A stretch of DNA of 6,978 nt. It comes from Patescibacteria group bacterium (GTDB taxonomy: Bacteria > Patescibacteriota > WWE3 > UBA101185 > UBA10185). How positions within the stretch are numbered: position 1 is the stretch's first letter; the number at the start of each line of letters is the position of its first letter. Both the position numbers and the translations under genes were made by a program. The stretch spans positions 1 through 6,978 of the forward strand of contig JAKLGS010000039.1 in assembly GCA_022710505.1 (NCBI GenBank), in the 5' to 3' direction. The notes beneath the pieces are model-generated. The model saw only the letters and a list, made by a program, of their open reading frames with translations, was not told the DNA's origin and ran no database searches. Of the stretch, positions 1 to 3,059 are shown in pieces.

Positions 1-277
1 TGGAAATTGGATCTTCAATGGAAGCTTGTACATACCAAGGAGCATCGTAAGTTCTTCCGGTTCTTTTAGCTTCCTCTATCGTAATATTTTCTTTATCAAC
101 TCTTGGATCAGATAGGGTTAAAACCCATCCTCTTCCGGAGTTATCTTCTATAGTACCGAGCTCATCCAATACTTCTTTCAAACCAACTCTTTTAAGCCAA
201 TCGAATGACTCAAGTTGTACTCCCACTAAATTTGGTAAAGGAAGAGCTATTTTTCTTTTTAAAAAAGTTTCTCGCAT
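1..277 (-). CDS. rpoB: RNA polymerase beta subunit, N-terminal part (cut by window edge)
   Basis: This is the first 92 codons of the beta subunit of DNA-directed RNA polymerase, the catalytic core subunit that forms one side of the active cleft and carries the rifampicin pocket. The visible part corresponds to the beginning of the protrusion/beta-lobe region. It reads LPLPNLVGVQLESFDWLKR near residues 12-30, the usual RpoB opening in which a short basic head leads into 'L-P-N-L-I-E-x-Q-L-x-S-F/Y-x-W'. This is followed by the typical IED..G element (about 42-47), a DPRVD stretch and an EEAK...TY.AP segment (about 70-82). The start at 277 is the only ATG at the right distance from the conserved block. 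No Shine-Dalgarno precedes it, but a TATAAT box lies 9 nt upstream. The rest of the gene lies beyond the left edge. Recognition rests on motif memory, not alignment. Confidence 0.9.
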   Translation of the reverse strand, partial: MRETFLKRKIALPLPNLVGVQLESFDWLKRVGLKEVLDELGTIEDNSGRGWVLTLSDPRVDKENITIEEAKRTGRTYDAPWYVQASIEDPIS

Positions 278-286
278 TAAATTTTA

Positions 287-315
287 ATTATAAGCCTTTT
301 CAAATAAAGAATTAA
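287..315 (-). promoter_or_regulatory. Probable rpoB promoter, leaderless type
   Basis: On the minus strand a perfect TATAAT (292 to 287) lies 9 nt before the rpoB ATG. Seventeen bases further upstream there is a weak -35-like TTAATT (315 to 310, about 3 of 6 matches). A usual start 6-8 nt after the -10 would put the 5' end 1-3 nt before the ATG, so the mRNA would be leaderless or nearly so. The perfect -10 is the main support; the -35 is poor and the region is AT-rich. Confidence 0.55.
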
Positions 316-354
316 CTAGTGAAATATAAATTTTTTGAAAGTACCAAACTGAAA

Positions 355-392
355 TAAAGATAAAAAGAAACCCATCCCTACTGGGTATCTTT
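355..392 (-). terminator. Rho-independent terminator
   Basis: An 11-bp inverted repeat pairs 364-374 with 382-392 (one mismatch) around a 7-nt loop. On the minus strand it reads AAAGATACCCA, loop GTAGGGA, TGGGTTTCTTT, and then runs into TTTTTATCTTT. A stem with a GC core followed by a T tract in the minus direction marks it as the terminator of lepB, or of a short transcript that begins just after lepB. It separates lepB transcription from rpoB. On the plus strand the stem is followed by no comparable T tract. Confidence 0.65.
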
Positions 393-426
393 GTACCTAT
401 TATTTTTTGCGGACGTGTTTGGGACA
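355..426 (-). ncRNA. Possible short RNA or 3' leader between lepB and rpoB
   Basis: If the TTGACA promoter after lepB is real, it would make an RNA of about 70 nt. It would have an unstructured C-rich head (TGTCCCAAACACGTCCGC on the minus strand, about 426-409), an A/T linker, and the terminator hairpin as its 3' end. The C-rich head stands out in such AT-rich surroundings, and its UCCC is complementary to GGGA in the terminator loop. I recognise no RNA family. It could equally be only the lepB 3' untranslated region. Confidence 0.25.
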
Positions 427-432
427 GTGCGA

Positions 433-461
433 AAGTTACCATAATAACAAAAATGTGTCAA
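433..461 (-). promoter_or_regulatory. Possible promoter just after lepB stop
   Basis: A perfect TTGACA (461 to 456) begins four bases after the lepB stop codon on the minus strand. Seventeen bases downstream is TAACTT (438 to 433), a -10 with three of six consensus bases. A transcript from here would start near 426 and meet the terminator at 392-355. The -35 is strong and the -10 weak, so this is a candidate only. Confidence 0.3.
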
Positions 462-464
462 TAC

Positions 465-1010
465 CTATTTTATAAACCCAATTTTTGATATTGGCCAAAA
501 TCTAAATACAACTCTACCTACCAACCTGCTTTTATCTATAACACCGATGTTTCTCGAATCAAGAGATTGGGGCCTGTTATCACCTAAAAGGACATATTGA
601 TTGTCTGTTAGTTTTATTGACCTGCCCTCTTTTATAAAAGAACCAGCCTCAGTACACACACCTTCTGACAAATAATTTTCGGATAAAACATAATGTTTCC
701 CATCTCGGGAAATTACCACATTACAGTTTATTATTTTAAAAACATCTCCGGGAATTCCCACAACTCTTTTTATATAATGTTTTGAATCATCATTAGGCGG
801 GTAAAAAACTACCACATCTCCTCTTTTTAATTCCGAAAATTTGGTGGTTACTCTATCCACTAATATTCTTTCTCCTGAGTGAAAATTCGGCTCCATACTT
901 GGTCCCCAAACAACTTCAACAGATGCGATAAAATGGTAAATCATTAGTATTACCACGGCTGAAAGCAAAACTGTCTCAATTATCTCGCCAATAAAACTTT
1001 TAATTTTCAT
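465..1010 (-). CDS. lepB: Signal peptidase I
   Basis: Membrane-bound serine protease that cleaves signal peptides from preproteins after Sec (or Tat) export, with its catalytic domain outside the membrane. The 181-residue product has one N-terminal membrane anchor (about residues 10-30). It then carries the S26 boxes: box B GPSMEP with catalytic Ser38; LKRGDVVVF (about 61-69); box D YIKRVVGIPGD with general-base Lys81; and box E LGDNRPQSLDSRNIGVI (about 142-158). An upstream in-frame ATG would add 30 residues and overlap the divergent gene at 1087. I chose the ATG at 1010 because the protein then begins M-K-I-K directly before the anchor, as usual in this family, and a promoter-like sequence lies just upstream. 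There is no strong Shine-Dalgarno. The length is normal for a one-anchor Gram-positive-type enzyme. With secA in the same window it covers two successive steps of protein export, although the two genes are not in one operon. Confidence 0.93.
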   Translation of the reverse strand: MKIKSFIGEIIETVLLSAVVILMIYHFIASVEVVWGPSMEPNFHSGERILVDRVTTKFSELKRGDVVVFYPPNDDSKHYIKRVVGIPGDVFKIINCNVVISRDGKHYVLSENYLSEGVCTEAGSFIKEGRSIKLTDNQYVLLGDNRPQSLDSRNIGVIDKSRLVGRVVFRFWPISKIGFIK

Positions 1011-1020
1011 AATCCAACAA

Positions 1021-1049
1021 ATAATAATCCAAATATCATTAAATGATAA
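1021..1049 (-). promoter_or_regulatory. Probable lepB promoter
   Basis: On the minus strand TATTAT (1026 to 1021) lies 10 nt before the chosen lepB ATG. Seventeen bases upstream is TTATCA (1049 to 1044), with four of six -35 matches. The predicted transcript would begin within a few bases of the ATG. The -35 sits inside the palindrome at 1034-1048. The position agrees with the ATG at 1010 and argues against the longer start. Confidence 0.45.
1034..1048. promoter_or_regulatory. Perfect 15-bp palindrome between divergent genes (possible operator)
   Basis: TATCATT-A-AATGATA is a perfect 7-1-7 inverted repeat, roughly midway between the start codons of lepB (1010, minus) and the TMTC-like gene (1087, plus). 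It covers most of the predicted lepB -35 and reaches the place where the -35 of the plus-strand gene should be. Its location suits a dimeric repressor controlling both genes. In AT-rich DNA a palindrome of this size can also arise by chance, and there is no regulator gene in view. Confidence 0.35.
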
Positions 1050-1067
1050 GTGAAGAATTTTAAATTG

Positions 1068-1073
1068 TATAGT
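1068..1073 (+). promoter_or_regulatory. Probable -10 box of the TMTC-like gene
   Basis: TATAGT (five of six consensus bases) ends 13 nt before the ATG at 1087. No good -35 is visible 17 bases upstream, where the sequence is GATAAG next to the palindrome. A start near 1080 would leave a leader of about seven bases with no Shine-Dalgarno sequence. Confidence 0.4.
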
Positions 1074-1086
1074 AAAATGAATTCCG

Positions 1087-2754
1087 ATGAAAAAAGACAA
1101 AGAAATAAAATCAGTCGATGTAGTAAATAATTCAGACTTAACTTTTTATAATTTTAAGACTTTCAAAAAGTTTATTAAAGAAAATAAATTATTCATTGTC
1201 GTAATAACAATATTTACATTATTAATCTATGCCAACATTATCACCGGAGATTTTGTTAATTTAGATGATTACTCAAAGGCTTTCACATCACCTGAGTTTC
1301 ATGATTTTGGACTAGCACTAAAATCTTTTGATGCTTTTACTATTGTAATGTCTGTTGTCGTCCAAACATTTGGTATTAATTCGTCTGTTTTTCATATCGT
1401 TTCGATAATGTTTCATATGTTAAATGGTATTTTAGTTTTTATTCTTTTAAACATACTTTTTGGCAAGAAAATATCAATAATTGGAACTTTACTTTTTATA
1501 GCTCATCCTGCAAACACCGAAGCCATTAGTTGGCATGCGGGTGTTTGGTATGCGGGAAGAGCCTCGATAATTATCCCAACATTAATATTTTTTGCACTTT
1601 TTAAAAAAACCGATAATAAAATCTATTTGCTAATATCAACTCTTATCTATGTTTTCTCACTTATTTTTTATAGGGGTGGGGGTTGGATTTTAGTGACACC
1701 ATTCTTATTAGTTTTAATGGATCAGTTTATAATTGAAAAAAAGATTAAATTTTCAAATATTAAACAGTATCTACCATACTTATTAACCTCTTTAGCTTTC
1801 GCGATTGCTCTACTACCAGGATATATTAAAGAAAGGGTTCAGGGTTTAGAAACTCTGTATTACGTTGATACTGCAACAGCCACACCTCTAATCAATAGAA
1901 TCCCCTATACAATATATATGGAATACACAACATTGTTTTACCCAAAAACATTAAGTATTTACCATGAAGGTAAATACATAACACCCGCAGAATATACATT
2001 TATGGTGTTTTTAACCTTTGCCGTTATCTTTGCCATATTTTACTTTATGAAAAAAGACAGAAGAATTTCAGGACTACTTTTGATGATAATTTTCGGAGTG
2101 CTCCCTTCTTTTAGTCCGGTTATAGTTGCTTGGATAGCTGCCGAGAGATACCTTTATATACCTTCAATATTTTCATCAGCAATAATTGGCATCGGATTAA
2201 TATACTTCGAAAATAAAATTAACGAGAAAAATAAAAAACAAGGAAAGGTAAAAAAAGGTGTAGAGAAAAATAATTTTGTTCTATACGCATCAATCATAAT
2301 AATTTCTTTGTACTCTTTAAGAACGGTTCTTAGAAATAATGATTTGAGAAATAGTAAAAACTTGTGGATTGCTTCCAAGAAAACTGCTCCCTACAGTTAC
2401 AGAGTTTATAACAACATGGGCGATGTTCTTGCAAATGAAGGAGATCTTGAGGGAGCTTTGGAAAACTTTAAACGATCATATGCGCTAAAACCTGATTACG
2501 CAGACGCGGTACATAATATCGGTCACATATATATGGTACAAGGTAACATACCTCAAGCCATAAGATATCTGGAACAATCATTACAAATGAATCCAAGGTT
2601 ATACCCATCAGCTTATAAACTAGGAATTATCTACATGGAGGAAAAAGATTTTGAAAATGCTAAAAAGTATTTTGAAGCTTGTTTACAATATGAACCTACA
2701 AGCGCTGACTGTAACGCGGGTCTTCAAACCGCAAACCAAATGCTAGCTCAATAA
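1087..2754 (+). CDS. TMTC-like multi-pass membrane glycosyltransferase with C-terminal TPRs
   Basis: A 555-residue integral membrane protein, probably of the GT-C superfamily and resembling TMTC proteins, which in animals are O-mannosyltransferases using polyprenyl-phosphate mannose. After a cytosolic lysine-rich head, about eleven hydrophobic segments span roughly residues 35-412. An extracytoplasmic LDD (59-61) follows the first one, the usual place of the GT-C catalytic acid. FHMLNG (109-114), AHPANTEAISWHAG (139-152) and AERYLYIPS (352-360) match the TMTC/bacterial TPR-glycosyltransferase pattern. LW...A..TAPYSYRVYNNMG (426-445) leads into three TPRs at about 437-470, 471-504 and 505-538. 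The ATG at 1087 is the first in frame behind a -10-like box. The gene is transcribed divergently from lepB and converges on secA across the repeat array. The substrate cannot be read from sequence; acceptors may be exported proteins bound by the TPRs. The family call is fairly firm, the enzymatic role is inferred. Confidence 0.75.
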   Translation: MKKDKEIKSVDVVNNSDLTFYNFKTFKKFIKENKLFIVVITIFTLLIYANIITGDFVNLDDYSKAFTSPEFHDFGLALKSFDAFTIVMSVVVQTFGINSSVFHIVSIMFHMLNGILVFILLNILFGKKISIIGTLLFIAHPANTEAISWHAGVWYAGRASIIIPTLIFFALFKKTDNKIYLLISTLIYVFSLIFYRGGGWILVTPFLLVLMDQFIIEKKIKFSNIKQYLPYLLTSLAFAIALLPGYIKERVQGLETLYYVDTATATPLINRIPYTIYMEYTTLFYPKTLSIYHEGKYITPAEYTFMVFLTFAVIFAIFYFMKKDRRISGLLLMIIFGVLPSFSPVIVAWIAAERYLYIPSIFSSAIIGIGLIYFENKINEKNKKQGKVKKGVEKNNFVLYASIIIISLYSLRTVLRNNDLRNSKNLWIASKKTAPYSYRVYNNMGDVLANEGDLEGALENFKRSYALKPDYADAVHNIGHIYMVQGNIPQAIRYLEQSLQMNPRLYPSAYKLGIIYMEEKDFENAKKYFEACLQYEPTSADCNAGLQTANQMLAQ

Positions 2755-2776
2755 TTTTTTGAACCCAAAGCGACAC

Positions 2777-2833
2777 AAAAATTGTGGCGCAGTACAAAAC
2801 CTAGAATCAAATGTTTTTTCCGTGACAATTTTT
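2777..2833. repeat. Array stem-loop 1
   Basis: AAAAATTGT (2777-2785) pairs perfectly with ACAATTTTT (2825-2833). Inside the stem come a G-G mismatch, a G-U pair (2787/2823), C-G and G-C, then a loop. The T run continues to 2835, so on the plus strand this could help end the TMTC-like transcript. On the minus strand the right arm still reads as the secA ending, KNCHGKNI plus a stop codon (2833 to 2807). Confidence 0.65.
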
Positions 2834-2851
2834 TTCATCACATAGTGATGC

Positions 2852-2910
2852 AAGAATTTTAGAGCGTTACAAAATAATAGAGGAAAAATGCTACTCTCGT
2901 GAAAATTATT
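2852..2910. repeat. Array stem-loop 2
   Basis: AAGAATTTT (2852-2860) pairs with AAAATTATT (2902-2910) with one mismatch. Compared with stem 1, the G-C pair at stem position 8 has become T-A on both arms. The inner G-U (2862/2900) and G-C (2864/2898) are kept. This is the most diverged unit. Confidence 0.5.
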
Positions 2911-2927
2911 GGACGCAAAGCGGCGCA

Positions 2928-2984
2928 AGAACTGCAGTGCAAAAGTTAGTAAATAATTCTAGACGTTTCTACCATGGCAGTTCT
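2928..2984. repeat. Array stem-loop 3
   Basis: AGAACTGC (2928-2935) pairs perfectly with GCAGTTCT (2977-2984). Relative to stem 1, three A-T pairs have become G-C by changes on both arms (stem positions 3, 6 and 9), and the inner C-G has become T-A (2938/2974). The inner G-U (2937/2975) and G-C (2939/2973) are kept. On the minus strand the right arm reads NCHGRNV between two TAG codons, a diverged copy of the secA end. Confidence 0.65.
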
Positions 2985-3001
2985 ACATCACGAAGTGACG
3001 G

Positions 3002-3059
3002 AAAAATTGTGGCGCACTAAAAAACTTGGAGGTTAGATATTTTTTCCGTGACAATTTTT
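3002..3059. repeat. Array stem-loop 4, overlapping the secA 3' end
   Basis: AAAAATTGT (3002-3010, beyond the secA stop) pairs perfectly with ACAATTTTT (3051-3059, inside the last codons of secA). The inner G-U (3012/3049), C-G and G-C are as in stem 1. The secA stop codon at 3033-3035 lies in the loop, so the fold would enclose the end of the coding region in either transcript. The arms are AT-rich, so as a secA terminator it would be weak. Confidence 0.6.

Noticed and set aside
284..442. 52-codon minus-strand frame starting MVTFALSQTRPQ
   Set aside because: It runs straight through a strong terminator hairpin and the rpoB -10 box, has no Shine-Dalgarno, and its second half looks like translated AT-rich spacer.
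1011..1100. Thirty-residue N-terminal extension of lepB
   Set aside because: It would overlap the start of the divergent gene, cross its own probable promoter and the palindrome, and add a second hydrophobic stretch before a normal signal-peptidase anchor.
1077..1130. ATG at 1077 as start of a short upstream frame before the TMTC-like gene
   Set aside because: It is out of frame, lies only three bases after the -10 box so it would precede the transcript start, and ends after 17 codons.
2154..2378. 74-codon minus-strand open frame
   Set aside because: Antisense to the well-supported membrane domain of the TMTC-like gene; low-complexity F/L/I-rich composition; no initiation signal.
2743..2928. 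Open 61-codon minus-strand frame with a TTG start in the convergent spacer
   Set aside because: It lies wholly in the degenerate repeat array, overlaps the TMTC-like stop, has no Shine-Dalgarno or promoter, and its frame is closed by TAG codons just upstream. It is better explained by the repeats.
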